From: BOG-908 sp964247675 | GTDB taxonomy: Bacteria; Pseudomonadota; Alphaproteobacteria; Acetobacterales; Acetobacteraceae | Length of the DNA stretch: 64,000 nt | Assembly (NCBI GenBank): GCA_964247675.1 | Contig: CAXTVW010000005.1 | Location: 4,574-68,573 of the forward strand | Direction: 5' to 3' | In this document: positions 17,958 through 27,191 of the stretch, piece by piece | Layout of the letters: every line of letters starts with the position of its first letter | Position numbering within the stretch: position 1 is the stretch's first letter | Translations under genes and position numbers: made by a program | The notes under the pieces: model-generated | Database searches by the model: none | Told to the model about the DNA's origin: nothing | The model's input: only the letters and a program-made list of their open reading frames with translations

Positions 17958-18280
17958 GCGAACGCGCACAGGCGGTAGGCGACGGGAAAAGCCGCGACTC
18001 GGAAGTCTGTCGCAGCGGCCTGGCGTCTCCGACGCCCTGACCCTGCCATTAGCATCGCCCCCGGAAGACGCTGATTTTGATACGCGTACATTGCTGGACT
18101 CAGCTTTGGCGACGGCATGAAGCCCGTGCGCGGAGTTACTCAAGCGTGGCGATAGCCTCATTCTGTTCTTACAGGCGCCGACGAGCTCCGTTGACCGAAC
18201 GGCGCCGCGGCGGCAACCCGTCGCTTGCGCGCGACCGCGCCGAGCGTGCATGAAAGACGGATGGAACGGACTTTTTGAGC
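17958..18280. other. Gap upstream of ParB-like gene
   Basis: About 320 bases without a supported gene. The frames present are short and lack any family resemblance. It presumably holds the promoter of the ParB-like gene, but no clear boxes were found. Confidence 0.4.
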
Positions 18281-19192
18281 ATGGCGCGTGGTCAACCTGC
18301 CTGGGCGCAATCGAACCCGCATGCCGAAGTGCTGGCGACGGATGACGTTCCGAAACTTGCCAGGGACTTCTACGGGCTGAAGGTCGTGATGTTCGACGCG
18401 GCCACCGCCGAGGCGTTCCTCGTCCTGAACAGCGGCAACCGCCGCGTGAACAGGAGAAAGGTGGAGCAGCTCGCCCGGCAGATGCGTGACGGCGATTTCG
18501 AGAACACCGGCGAGCCGATAATCGTCAGCAAGGAAGGGATAGTGAACGACGGCCAGCATCGGCTTCTCGCGGTCATCCAGGCCGACGCGACCGTCGAGAT
18601 GGACGTCCGGTTCGGCATCCCGCGGAAAGCCTTCACGAAGACCGACACAGGCGCGACCCGAACGGCGAGCGACGTCCTCAGCATCAAGGGAGTTGGTGCC
18701 AGCGGCCAGGTTTCCTCGACCGTGCGCTTGCTCGTGCTCTACCGTCGCGGTCTTCCAGAGGCCATCAGAGAGTTCGCGTCGAACCACGAGGTGTCGCTGG
18801 CCTTCGAAGAGTTCTCCGGCCTCGAGGAGGTGGTGGCCTCGGTGAACGAGCACTCGTTCCCGAAACCATTGAGGAGCACGCCCCTATACGCCACCGCATA
18901 CCTCGCCTCCCGCAGCCCTCAGAAGGCACGGCTGGGTGCCTGGCTGGATGCCGTCGCGACGGGGCTTGACGTGAGCAGGAACGACCCCGCCTACGTGCTG
19001 CGAGAACGTCTCCTGAGAGGCATAGACGCTGCGATTGGTACGCGGGAAGGCCAGCTCGAGCGCTTCGCGCTCATGCTGAAGTCGTGGAACATGTGGTCCA
19101 GGGGGGAAACCGTCACCCTGCGGGAGTTCAGGTGGACGTCCACAGGCAAGAATGCCGAGACGTTTCCGAAAATCGCCGGGGTGAAACTCTAG
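18281..19192 (+). CDS. ParB/Srx-fold domain protein, mobile-element type
   Basis: 303 residues. NRRKVEQLARQMRDGDF followed by GEPIIVSKEGIVNDGQHRLL is the ParB/sulfiredoxin-like fold with the G-x-HR nucleotide motif. VRFGIPRKAFTKTDTGATRT follows, a segment common to a phage and plasmid family often called ParB N-terminal-domain protein. The C-terminal 150 residues are helical. Such proteins may act as CTP- or ATP-dependent DNA-binding or nicking enzymes; the role here is unknown. No partner parA is next to it. ATG 18281 is preferred over TTG 18275. Confidence 0.7.
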   Translation: MARGQPAWAQSNPHAEVLATDDVPKLARDFYGLKVVMFDAATAEAFLVLNSGNRRVNRRKVEQLARQMRDGDFENTGEPIIVSKEGIVNDGQHRLLAVIQADATVEMDVRFGIPRKAFTKTDTGATRTASDVLSIKGVGASGQVSSTVRLLVLYRRGLPEAIREFASNHEVSLAFEEFSGLEEVVASVNEHSFPKPLRSTPLYATAYLASRSPQKARLGAWLDAVATGLDVSRNDPAYVLRERLLRGIDAAIGTREGQLERFALMLKSWNMWSRGETVTLREFRWTSTGKNAETFPKIAGVKL

Positions 19193-19369
19193 CTTTTTTT
19201 GATTTCGACGGAAGTGCCGGGGAGGGGTCACAGCAGCCCGGGATGTCCGCGACGCTGACGGGCAACGATAACCAGATTTGTGAGCCTTGCACGCTCCGCT
19301 CCGCTTGCCTCCACAGTCCGGAGCGAGCGACGACTGGTTCCACGGACCCAAAGGGAGTGCGCCGCCCGG

Positions 19370-19984
19370 TCAGCCGACCGCACGGCGTTTTTCTTTCGCG
19401 GTGGCGGGCCGGGCCGCACGCCTCATCACGTTCCGGAACTGCGTCATGCCGAGCCGGGCTCCGAAGACGGGATGCAACGACGCTGCCGCCTCGGTCTCGC
19501 CGACGATGTTGGCGCAGCTGCGGGGCGAGGCACCGAACTCCCGGAGCACGTCGGTGAACTCCTCCAGGGTAAACGGAACCGCCATCCCGATCGCGGAGAA
19601 CAGGCGGTGGAGGTATGCCTCCGTTTCGCGGCTTGCTACCGCCACGACACGCAATCCCGCGACCGCAGCCATCAGGCCGGTCGCAGCCTCGACGGCGGTG
19701 GCGAACCTCGCCGCGCGGCATGCGTCCATTGCATCGAGATCCTGCACCTTCGTCCAGTCGACTTCCGCCGCGACCCACCACGAGAGCGCCACCGCGCCTG
19801 GGCAGACGACTACGAGCTCGTGGGCGCACTCCGGGCTCGGCGACGCGCCGGTGGGCAACGCACCCTCCAGGAGAACCAGGGCAACGGCGGGCTGCGGAAC
19901 CTCCGCCAGTGTCATGGAGGCGACTTGTAACGGCCCGGGCTCTCTGTGAGAGCTGCCCAGCGCCGGTCGTTCAATGCGTACCAT
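19370..19984 (-). CDS. Unknown protein divergent from XRE regulator
   Basis: 204 residues from ATG 19984 (MVRIERPALGSSHREPG). It has a beta-rich first half (AVALVLLEGALPTG, HELVVVCPGAVALSWWVAAE) and a helical second half with GMAVPFTLEEFTDVLREFG, SCANIVGETEAAASLHP and RLGMTQFRNVMRRAAR. No family is recognised. It is head to head with the XRE gene at 20179, with an inverted repeat between, repeating the layout of the 16105-17957 module. An upstream in-frame start at 20017 is possible but adds a sequence with no support. Confidence 0.55.
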   Translation of the reverse strand: MVRIERPALGSSHREPGPLQVASMTLAEVPQPAVALVLLEGALPTGASPSPECAHELVVVCPGAVALSWWVAAEVDWTKVQDLDAMDACRAARFATAVEAATGLMAAVAGLRVVAVASRETEAYLHRLFSAIGMAVPFTLEEFTDVLREFGASPRSCANIVGETEAAASLHPVFGARLGMTQFRNVMRRAARPATAKEKRRAVG

Positions 19985-20065
19985 GAAGGCCCCTGTCCGC
20001 TCGTTCCGACACAGCATCCAGAACGTTGGCGTCGCGAATATACCCGCCGCAATCCGGCGTCAATC

Positions 20066-20090
20066 AGAAAGGACTAATAAGGCCCTTTCT
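20066..20090. promoter_or_regulatory. Inverted repeat between divergent unknown gene and XRE gene
   Basis: AGAAAGG at 20066-20072 is mirrored by CCTTTCT at 20084-20090 around an 11-base AT-rich spacer. It sits 82 bases from the minus-strand gene start and about 90 bases from the XRE start. Position and symmetry suggest an operator, but there is only one copy. Confidence 0.4.
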
Positions 20091-20178
20091 GTTCGACGGA
20101 AGCTGTTCTCTAAAGGTGGATTTGACGGCGACTGATTTAGGCCTGGACTGTGCGCGGACGTCTTGTCACGACGATGCC

Positions 20179-20493
20179 ATGGGGGGACCAAGGACCAGGA
20201 GAGGGGAAGGCAGCGGGGCTCGCTACGCCACGCCGTCGAGGCTCACGTTGTTGCCCGGTCCGCGCGTACTTGCGGCGGCACGCGTGCTCGCGGGCATCAC
20301 GCAGCAGGAACTTGCCGCGGCATCCAATGTCGCCCTGAACGTTGTCCGGCGCTACGAGAAGGGCGACGGCAACCCGCGGTCTTCCAGCGTCGCTGCCATG
20401 GTAGAGGCGCTCCGGCTGAAGAACGTGACGTTCCTTTACGAGGGCGACGGCTATCGCGTGGCGGTCGCCTTGATCGAGCCGCCGGAAGAGTAG
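20179..20493 (+). CDS. XRE-family helix-turn-helix regulator
   Basis: 104 residues from ATG 20179. VLAGITQQELAAASNVALNVVRRYEKG is the helix-turn-helix, followed by SVAAMVEALRLKNVTFLYEG and a strand-rich end. The C-terminal pattern (v-x-F-x-x-G-D-x-x-x-V-x-V-x-L) matches the XRE protein at 17667, so the two are paralogues. It is divergent from the unknown gene at 19984, which it likely controls. Confidence 0.75.
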   Translation: MGGPRTRRGEGSGARYATPSRLTLLPGPRVLAAARVLAGITQQELAAASNVALNVVRRYEKGDGNPRSSSVAAMVEALRLKNVTFLYEGDGYRVAVALIEPPEE

Positions 20494-20909
20494 GGGACAT
20501 CCGCCCCTCCTCGACCCGCCGCGATACCGGTCGCTGACGCGATCAGCATACTGGAACTGGCCGCTGCGAGGTGACCTGCGGCAGCCACGCTTCTCCCACG
20601 GCCAACCCGAACCAGGAAGTCGGGGCGGTCACCTCGAGTGCGATGTCGGTCATTCCCGCCGCAACCGTGACTTGGGGCGTCGCTGGATGTGCCGTGCGCG
20701 ACTGCGCACCCGGCCAACGCTTCCCGGGGGCACCGGCGCGGAAGCCGCTGTTCGTGAGCCGATGTCGATGTTTCGGCTGAACCTTCCGGCCTGGTCAATC
20801 CAGCTGTCCGGCACGGCAATCCTGCGGATGATGGAGTTCGCGTAGGAGGCAGGGAGTCGCTTGCCGGATCAAGGTTGCAAGGTGATTCTCCATATGTTCC
20901 CATGATGTC
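20494..20909. other. Gap upstream of the DUF5131-TcmP pair
   Basis: About 415 bases with no supported gene on either strand. It probably carries the promoter of the DUF5131 gene. No inverted repeat or mobile-element end was noticed. Confidence 0.4.
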
Positions 20910-21656
20910 ATGGCAGATGGCACCACAATCGAATGGACCGACACGACGTGGAACCCCGTGACCGGGTGCACGAAGATTTCGTCCGGTTGCGACAACTGCT
21001 ACGCGAGCCGTTTCAGCGAACGGTTTCGCGGCGTCCCAGGACATCCGTTCGAGGCTGGCTTCGACCTCACCCTGCGTCCCGCCCGGCTGCGGCAACCACT
21101 GCAGTGGAAGCGGCCCAGGATGGTATTCGTGAATTCGATGTCGGATCTCTTCCACAAGGGGGTGCCTGCGGATTTCGTCAACAGTGTCTGGGACATCATG
21201 GAGCAGGCCGACTGGCATACCTTCCAGGTGCTGACCAAGCGTTCCAGTCTGATGCGCGACTTCCTACGGCGTCGCTATGGAAGCGGATCCGTGCCGTCGC
21301 ACATCTGGTTCGGGGCTTCCATCGAGGACCGTTCGAGAGTCTCCCGCCTGCATCACCTGCAGGCAACGCCACCCGGGATCAGGTTTCTCTCCCTGGAACC
21401 CCTGATAGCGTCGATGGGGCGGCTGCAGCTTGACGGTATCTCCTGGGTCATCGTCGGGGGGGAGAGCGGTCCCCGCGCGCGCCCAGTCGACCTGGCGTGG
21501 ATCCGTGAGGTCAGGGACCAATGCCAGCAGCAAGGCGTCGCTTTCTTCTTCAAGCAGTGGGGCGGCATCCGTCCCAAGGCCAACGGCAGGTTGCTTGACG
21601 GCAGGGAGTGGAGCGAGTTTCCGGGGCGGGCGAATGGCGGGCTCTCCCTCGCCTGA
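20910..21656 (+). CDS. Phage Gp37/Gp68 (DUF5131) family three-Cys protein
   Basis: 248 residues opening TTIEWTDTTWNPVTGCTKISSGCDNCYA. The Cys-x5-Cys-x2-Cys motif and the following SMSDLFHKGVP, QVLTKRSSLM, WFGASIED and GGESGPRARP are those of the DUF5131 family. This group resembles radical-SAM proteins but has its own three-Cys motif; its chemistry is unproven. The gene overlaps or abuts tcmP, its usual partner, which strongly suggests a two-protein system. ATG 20910 is the family start. Confidence 0.9.
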   Translation: MADGTTIEWTDTTWNPVTGCTKISSGCDNCYASRFSERFRGVPGHPFEAGFDLTLRPARLRQPLQWKRPRMVFVNSMSDLFHKGVPADFVNSVWDIMEQADWHTFQVLTKRSSLMRDFLRRRYGSGSVPSHIWFGASIEDRSRVSRLHHLQATPPGIRFLSLEPLIASMGRLQLDGISWVIVGGESGPRARPVDLAWIREVRDQCQQQGVAFFFKQWGGIRPKANGRLLDGREWSEFPGRANGGLSLA

Positions 21657-22839
21657 GATGGAATCCGCCGACAAAATCCCTACGTCGAGTCCGAACCCTG
21701 CCCTCTACGCGGGGCGCGGGCAGACTTTCGCCAAGCATGTTTTCCTCCACCATTATCTCCAGGAACTGGCTTTCAAGGTCCTGCAATCTTCCAGTCCGCC
21801 CGATGAGTTTCTCTATATCGACGGCTTCTCCGGTCCCTGGCAGAGCCAGGGCGAGGCATTCGAGGACACGTCATTCAGCATCTCGCTGTCGCTGCTGACG
21901 GACATCCAGGAGACGCTGTCCGCACGAGGGCGTTTTCCTCTCATGAAAGCGGTGTTCGTCGAAGAAAACGCGACGGCGTTCGGGCGCCTGCGGGAGGCTG
22001 TCGCCGGTTTCCCCCGCATCCAGGTCCTGCTCCTCCAGGGCAGCTTCGAGGACCGGGTGGCAGAAATCATCCCGCTGCTCGGCCCGTCGACTTTCATGTT
22101 TGCCTTCCTAGACCCATGCGGGTGGAAAGGCATCGCGCTCCAGCGCATCGCGCCGCTCATAGCCCACAGGCCGGGCGAGGTTCTGGTCAACCTGATGACG
22201 AACAGCCTGGTGAGGCACGTCACGTTCGACGGCGTAAGTGCGAGTGCCGGTGAGTTCTTCGGTGGCGGCGAATGGCTGGCGGAACTCAAGGAGGCCGAGT
22301 TGCGGCTGGGAAACCGCGAGATGGCCATCGTGGAGCTCTATCTCCGCCGCCTTCGGGCTGCCGCAGGCTTCAGATACGTCGCCACGACACGCATCCGCGC
22401 TCCCGAAGCGGCCCGAACCTATTTCCACCTCGCATACGGAACGCGCCATCACGCAGGGATGGAGGTCTTCAGGCGCAGCGAGAGACGCTCCGTCGACATC
22501 CAGGAACGGGCGGCCTCCTACGCCTATCACGAACGCCGCGAGCGGCTGGCCGGCGTGAGCGACCTGTTCCGCGAAGCTGCGGACGACGGAAGCATCGCCG
22601 CGTTCACCGCCTGGAAAGCGGAGGGGCAGGCGCGTGCCAAGGCGGAGTTCGACGATTGGCTCATCACCGGAAGCGCGAGAGGGGCCTCCGAGTGGCGGGC
22701 CACTCTGATGCAGCACCCCTACGTGGATGCGCCTTTGGTGAACCGATGGATGCGAACCGCCTTGAAGGAAGGCCTTCTTCGACGGGACCAATCCAAGTCG
22801 GGCGAAACCTGGACGCCGCTTTCCGGCAGGTCGGCATAG
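21634..22839 (+). CDS. tcmP: Three-Cys-motif partner protein TcmP
   Basis: 401 residues from ATG 21634, or 393 from ATG 21658. YAGRGQTFAKHVFLHHYLQE, FLYIDGFSGPWQ and STFMFAFLDPCGWKGI are the conserved blocks of TcmP, named for its pairing with three-Cys DUF5131 proteins. The LYIDGFSGPW and FLDPCG blocks look like the S-adenosylmethionine and catalytic loops of a methyltransferase fold, though activity is not shown for the family. The earlier ATG overlaps the end of the DUF5131 gene and has GGGGCGGG before it. The C-terminal ~90 residues look like a winged-helix end. Confidence 0.88.
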   Translation: MAGSPSPEMESADKIPTSSPNPALYAGRGQTFAKHVFLHHYLQELAFKVLQSSSPPDEFLYIDGFSGPWQSQGEAFEDTSFSISLSLLTDIQETLSARGRFPLMKAVFVEENATAFGRLREAVAGFPRIQVLLLQGSFEDRVAEIIPLLGPSTFMFAFLDPCGWKGIALQRIAPLIAHRPGEVLVNLMTNSLVRHVTFDGVSASAGEFFGGGEWLAELKEAELRLGNREMAIVELYLRRLRAAAGFRYVATTRIRAPEAARTYFHLAYGTRHHAGMEVFRRSERRSVDIQERAASYAYHERRERLAGVSDLFREAADDGSIAAFTAWKAEGQARAKAEFDDWLITGSARGASEWRATLMQHPYVDAPLVNRWMRTALKEGLLRRDQSKSGETWTPLSGRSA

Positions 22840-22975
22840 TCGTCTTTCCACAAGTCGCGCGCATTGCGGTGGCCTTCGTCCCCGGTGTCTAGCCGGAATG
22901 CCAGGCCTTCATCGTGGCCTGCCTCGATCATGTCTTTTAAGGGCGTCAACCGTCTCCCAGGCTTCGTGGACAGTC
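22820..22975 (-). pseudogene. Fragment of an unidentified gene, frameshifted
   Basis: On the minus strand VTVHEAWETVDALK is read in one frame and DMIEAGHDEGLAFRLDTGD, then ARDLWKDDYADLPE, in another; joined near 22945 they form one smooth helical sequence. Downstream the frame runs antisense into tcmP. The family is unknown. It may be a scar of a gene displaced when tcmP or the transposon arrived. Confidence 0.35.
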
Positions 22976-23796
22976 ACGCGGTCATGGAGGCAGCGGCGAC
23001 TGTCGCCGCAAACCGGGCTGGACAGGGTGCTGCAGGACCGACAATGCCGAACGCGTCCGCCGATGCCATGTGTACGGCCCGCAGCGAAGCACCCGCCCGC
23101 CCTGCTGTCGCGCGACGGCGCTTCCTGACACCGGCCTGACCCAAGCGACCGCCATCCGTCTTCCATCGTCGGGTTCAACCGGCACCTGCGCCGGGCATTA
23201 TGTCCGGTCGTCGTTTGCGGACAGGTCTTCGTTGACATGCCCTGCCGCCGCAGCAGCCGGATGATAGGGCATTGAGACCGACCTTGGCGGCTTCGCGGCC
23301 AAGGTGACGCTCCTGAACAGGCGCTCCTTGCAACCTGGTCAGCAACGATTGATGTCTGCGGCAGCCGGAACGACGAACACCCTGGACGACGGACGGCAGC
23401 TTCCTTCACTGACTCGATGGATAGACCACGGCGACATCGGCGCATCGCTATTTCGCACAATCGATACGGGTCTACCGGCACGGACGGATGCGTCACGCTT
23501 GTCAAAGTCCGTTTGCATGTCTGCCTTCTTTAACATTGACTCGCCTGGCGGTAAGGTGAGACTGGTTCACGACGTTCGAGGGGGTTGCGATTGTGGTCGG
23601 GTTGCAGGCGGTCGGCGCGATGGTTGCGGTCGGTGCGTTCCGGTATCCTGTGCGGCCGCATTTCACGCATGCGGTCGGTGCAGACAATGCGGGTCATGCC
23701 GAAACATACCGCCGACATGCTGGCTTCCACGCCAGCATGGGTCGGTCTTCCTTCCGCGGCGGGCTGGCCTGCAACCCGGAAAAACTCGGCGCCGCC
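22976..23796. other. Gap between TcmP region and the tnsA fragment
   Basis: About 820 bases without a supported intact gene. It was searched for a Tn7-like right end with TnsB sites of the kind seen at 31551-31699. Three ACAAT words occur (near 23040, 23456 and 23685), but none is followed by the GTTGG half of the site, so no end is called. Confidence 0.4.
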
Positions 23797-24168
23797 ATGG
23801 CTGGCTACCATTTCGAGTTCGAGGAGGAGAGAATCGCCCGAAGCATCGCGAAGGGCCACGGACAGGGTCGGCAGGCGGACTACAAGCCTTGGCTGACGGT
23901 CCACGGCCTTTCGTCCTCGGGGCTGAGCGTCCGAACTATGGGCAGGAAGTCGGGCGGAGCGCATCACCCGCTGTCCGGAAACCCTGGAAAGGCCATACAC
24001 CTCGGCTTCAGCCGGTGTGACGCTGTCGCTGGGATACGCGAGCGGTTTCCGCCTTCTCGCGGTAACATCAGGCCAGCCGTCGCCATGCCCGAGACGCGCT
24101 GCCCGGCGTTCCGGTGCCATCGCCACGGACGACGGCACCGACGCGTCTTCCTGGGCCATTCGGGCTGA
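23797..24168 (+). pseudogene. Diverged N-terminal tnsA fragment
   Basis: 123 codons from ATG 23797. The first ~95 residues align without gaps to the N-terminus of the intact TnsA seven bases downstream: shared pieces include IAR, DY-x-PWL, GRKSG, DAV and the R-E-x-F-P segment holding the expected catalytic Glu. After that the sequence degenerates and no nuclease core follows. It is too different to be a recent tandem copy. It looks like the remains of another Tn7-like element at the same spot. If translated, it would be a TnsA N-terminal domain alone. Confidence 0.7.
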
Positions 24169-24174
24169 ACGGCG

Positions 24175-25011
24175 ATGGCAAAAAGGAAATACTCCTTCGA
24201 CGAGGCGAAAATCGCCCGGTATATCGAGGAAGGGCGCGGCACAGGAAGCCAGGGCGACTACCTACCATGGCTCAACACGCATGACCTTCCGTCGCTGGGC
24301 CGCCCGACGCGGATACCAGGCAGGAAGTCAGGCCGCCTCCATCAGCTGCTATCCGACCTGGAGACGGCGGCTTTCGCATTCCTGGATTGGAAAGATGCGG
24401 TCGTACAGGTCCGGGAGCAGTTCCCGCTCGGGCGAGATGAAACTCGTGAAATCGCCTCGTTGATGGGCGTCCGACACCCGCGCGACCCCTTCACGCAGGT
24501 GGAAATCGTCATGACCACCGACCTGGTGGCTGACGTCAGGGTCGGTGAGGAAGTCCGGCTGATCGCGTGGGCGGTAAAACCAGCCAGCGAGCTTGAGAAG
24601 CCGGGCGTCATCGACAAGCTGGAAATCGAACGGCGGTATTGGGCAAGGCGCCGGGTCGAATGGCGGCTCGCGACCGAAGCCGAGCTTCCGAGGCAACGCA
24701 AAAACAACCTGCTCTGGCTCTACCAGATGTTCTCGCTTGCACATATGAGGGAGGATTACCCGGGCTATTGGAACGACAGGTGCCGCGCCTTCCTCGACGT
24801 GGCCGGTTCGACGGCTGCCAAGGACATCGGTTCACTGAGGGAGGAACTGGAGCGCCATCACGGCTTCGGCTCCGAAGACCTCATGCTCGTGATCAGACAC
24901 CTGGCGGCAACCAAGCGGATCGGCATCGACCTCGACGTCGCCTTCGACGTGAAGGGTCCCCTTGCGCAGATCACGTTTGAACCGGCGATGCGCCTGCAGG
25001 CCGCCGCATGA
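24175..25011 (+). CDS. tnsA: Tn7-like transposition endonuclease TnsA
   Basis: 278 residues. The N-terminal endonuclease part has QVREQFPLGRDETREIA with the expected Glu, HPRDPF, VMTTDLVADV with the metal-binding Asp, and IAWAVKPASEL. Known TnsA proteins carry Q-x-K at that last site; here the Gln position is Ala while the Lys is kept. The C-terminal half is a winged-helix-like helical domain. Family role: TnsA cuts the 5' strands at the transposon ends and works as a complex with TnsB. The ATGA overlap with tnsB implies coupled translation. A diverged tnsA fragment ends seven bases upstream. Confidence 0.9.
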   Translation: MAKRKYSFDEAKIARYIEEGRGTGSQGDYLPWLNTHDLPSLGRPTRIPGRKSGRLHQLLSDLETAAFAFLDWKDAVVQVREQFPLGRDETREIASLMGVRHPRDPFTQVEIVMTTDLVADVRVGEEVRLIAWAVKPASELEKPGVIDKLEIERRYWARRRVEWRLATEAELPRQRKNNLLWLYQMFSLAHMREDYPGYWNDRCRAFLDVAGSTAAKDIGSLREELERHHGFGSEDLMLVIRHLAATKRIGIDLDVAFDVKGPLAQITFEPAMRLQAAA

Positions 25012-27191
25012 CACTGCAGCTGGGCAAGGGAGATGTCCTCGAAGTGGAAGGCCCTCCTTCCAGGAAAATGCGCGTCCTGTGGCAGCATTTTCCCGGAAAC
25101 CGGGTGGTTCTGCTCGACTTGGGCTCCAAGCGCGCCTGGCCTGCGGATGCCATCCTGACGGAAGTCGTAAGCTCCATCGAGGAAGGCCGCATGCGCCTCC
25201 TGGGCCAGATGCCGGAGCTGCTTCATCCCGGACGGACACACACCGCGGCGGATCTCGCCAGGATGACTGCCAGATGGGCCTGCATCGAGGGCATCGTCGA
25301 ACTTGAGCCGGACATCTACTCGGAAACCTCCAGGCGCACGCTGATTGCCGCGGCGGCCCGACTGTCAGGAAGGACTCCCAAGGCGATCCGCGATTGGCTT
25401 CGGCTCTACTGGCGGCGCGGGATGGTCCAAGGTGCGCTGCTCGGGGATTACGCGGCGTGCGGGCTGCCAGGGGATCGGCGGAAAAGCGGCGAAAGGAAAT
25501 TGGGACGTCCTCGAGTGAATGGTGATCTCGAAGGCGTAAACGTCGATGCGCAGACGCGGAGCGAGTTCGCCATCGCCGTCCACAGGACCTATCGCGCGAA
25601 CGGCAAGCTGACGCTCGCGGGAGCCTTCAGCGAATACGAGAAGATGTTCGTCTTCGACAGGACCACCGACCCTGTGACCGGGATCATCAGCCACGCCCTC
25701 AAGCCGAGGTTTGCCACCAAAGGGGGTCCGACCCACCGCCAGTTCAGCTACTGGTTCGAACATAACAGCGACATACCTGAACTGAAGCGCCAGCGGATAG
25801 GCGCGAAGCGCTACGATCTGACATGCCGTGGCCTGACAGGAACATCGACCGCCCAGACGTGGGGGCCGGGAGCGCGCGTCGAAATTGACGCCACCTCGCT
25901 GAACGTGTTCCTCGTGTCGCGGGTGGATGGCAAGACCATCATCGGCCGCGCAATCCTCTATATCGTCGTGGACGTGTTCACCAGGTATATCGTTGGCATC
26001 GATGTGGGCATAGAGAATGCCTCGTGGACAGCCGCGATGATGGCCCTCGCCAACATCGCGGAGGATAAGGTCGCCTACTGCCGACGATACGGCATCGAGA
26101 TAGAGCCCCACGAGTGGGTGGACTCCGGCATGCCTGCAGCAATCCTCTCGGACAAAGGAGAGGTCGACAGTTCATACATAGAGACACTGTTGCGCAAGTT
26201 CGGCATCCGGGCGGAGGCGGCGCCCGCGTTCCGCGCCGAGCTGAAGGCCATATGCGAGCGCAGGTTCGGCTTCGTGCCCCTGACGTTCAAACCCTTCGTG
26301 CCCGGCTACATCGACACCGATTACCGTCAGCGGGGGGCCTGGGATTACCGCACGGAGGCGGTGCTCGACATAGACGAACTCACCGCGATCATCATCCGCA
26401 TCGTGCTCTATTACAACAACATCCACGAGCTGACGAAATACGACCGGGACGCCGCGATGGTGGCGGACGACGTGCCCTGCATCCCGGCGGATCTGATGGC
26501 CTGGGGCCGGGTCAACCGGAGCGGTGCGGCGCGGCGTTTCGAGCATGATTTCGTCAAGTTTTGCCTTCTCCCCAAAGACAAGGCCCTCGTCACCCTGTTG
26601 GGCATCTCCTTCCGGGGCAACTACTACTCCTGCCCCCGGGCCCTGGAAGAGAAATGGTTCGACCTCGCCCGCCAGAAAGGGTCGTGGAAGGTCGACATCT
26701 CGTGGGATCCCCGTCTTGTCGACTCCATCTACGTGCACGACAGACACAAGGCCGATGGGTACGACGTCTGCACCATCTTGGAACGCAGCCGGGCCTGGGC
26801 CGGAAAGTCCTATTTCGAGGTGGACGCCGCAAAGCACATCACTGCCGACGCCAGGGCGAACCGCCTGACCGGCCAACGGTTGTCTTACGCCGACACGATG
26901 GCCGACGTCGAAACCATCATCGACAAGGCAAAGGGACGCAAGAAGGCCTTGACGGGCGGCAAAGCGATGCCGGTCAATGACATACGCGGGAACCGGGCGA
27001 TCGAAAAGGCCGCGTTGCGGCCGGAGAAAGCCATGCGGCTGGCGGGCGCGCAGCGGAAAGCCGCCGAGCCAGTTGCGGGGAAGCCGGATATTGCTGGCGA
27101 CGGGGCTACACTGAAGCCGGTCAAGGTGGATTTCGGAGCCCTGTCGCTGTCAAGTCTGCTGTCGATGATCGGGGAAGACGACGATGAGTAA
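25008..27191 (+). CDS. tnsB: Tn7-like DDE transposase TnsB
   Basis: 727 residues. Helix-turn-helix regions fill the first ~280 residues, including RRTLIAAAARLSGRTPKAIR. The integrase-fold core follows with Asp ~294 in EIDATSL, Asp ~382 in ILSDKGEVDS and Glu ~417 in AICERRFG, giving DD(34)E spacing. The C-terminal ~100 residues are basic and probably contact TnsC. TnsB binds the repeated end sites, cuts the 3' strands and joins them to target DNA. It overlaps tnsA by four bases and tnsC by eight. All three acidic residues are present, so it should be active. Confidence 0.94.
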   Translation: MTLQLGKGDVLEVEGPPSRKMRVLWQHFPGNRVVLLDLGSKRAWPADAILTEVVSSIEEGRMRLLGQMPELLHPGRTHTAADLARMTARWACIEGIVELEPDIYSETSRRTLIAAAARLSGRTPKAIRDWLRLYWRRGMVQGALLGDYAACGLPGDRRKSGERKLGRPRVNGDLEGVNVDAQTRSEFAIAVHRTYRANGKLTLAGAFSEYEKMFVFDRTTDPVTGIISHALKPRFATKGGPTHRQFSYWFEHNSDIPELKRQRIGAKRYDLTCRGLTGTSTAQTWGPGARVEIDATSLNVFLVSRVDGKTIIGRAILYIVVDVFTRYIVGIDVGIENASWTAAMMALANIAEDKVAYCRRYGIEIEPHEWVDSGMPAAILSDKGEVDSSYIETLLRKFGIRAEAAPAFRAELKAICERRFGFVPLTFKPFVPGYIDTDYRQRGAWDYRTEAVLDIDELTAIIIRIVLYYNNIHELTKYDRDAAMVADDVPCIPADLMAWGRVNRSGAARRFEHDFVKFCLLPKDKALVTLLGISFRGNYYSCPRALEEKWFDLARQKGSWKVDISWDPRLVDSIYVHDRHKADGYDVCTILERSRAWAGKSYFEVDAAKHITADARANRLTGQRLSYADTMADVETIIDKAKGRKKALTGGKAMPVNDIRGNRAIEKAALRPEKAMRLAGAQRKAAEPVAGKPDIAGDGATLKPVKVDFGALSLSSLLSMIGEDDDE

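Noticed and set aside
23037..23690. Three ACAAT words as a possible Tn7-like right end upstream of tnsA
   Set aside because: None is followed by the GTTGG half-site and no TGT terminus stands at the right distance.
23502..24159. Minus-strand frames opposite the tnsA fragment
   Set aside because: No motif, biased composition, and the plus-strand tnsA similarity explains the region better.
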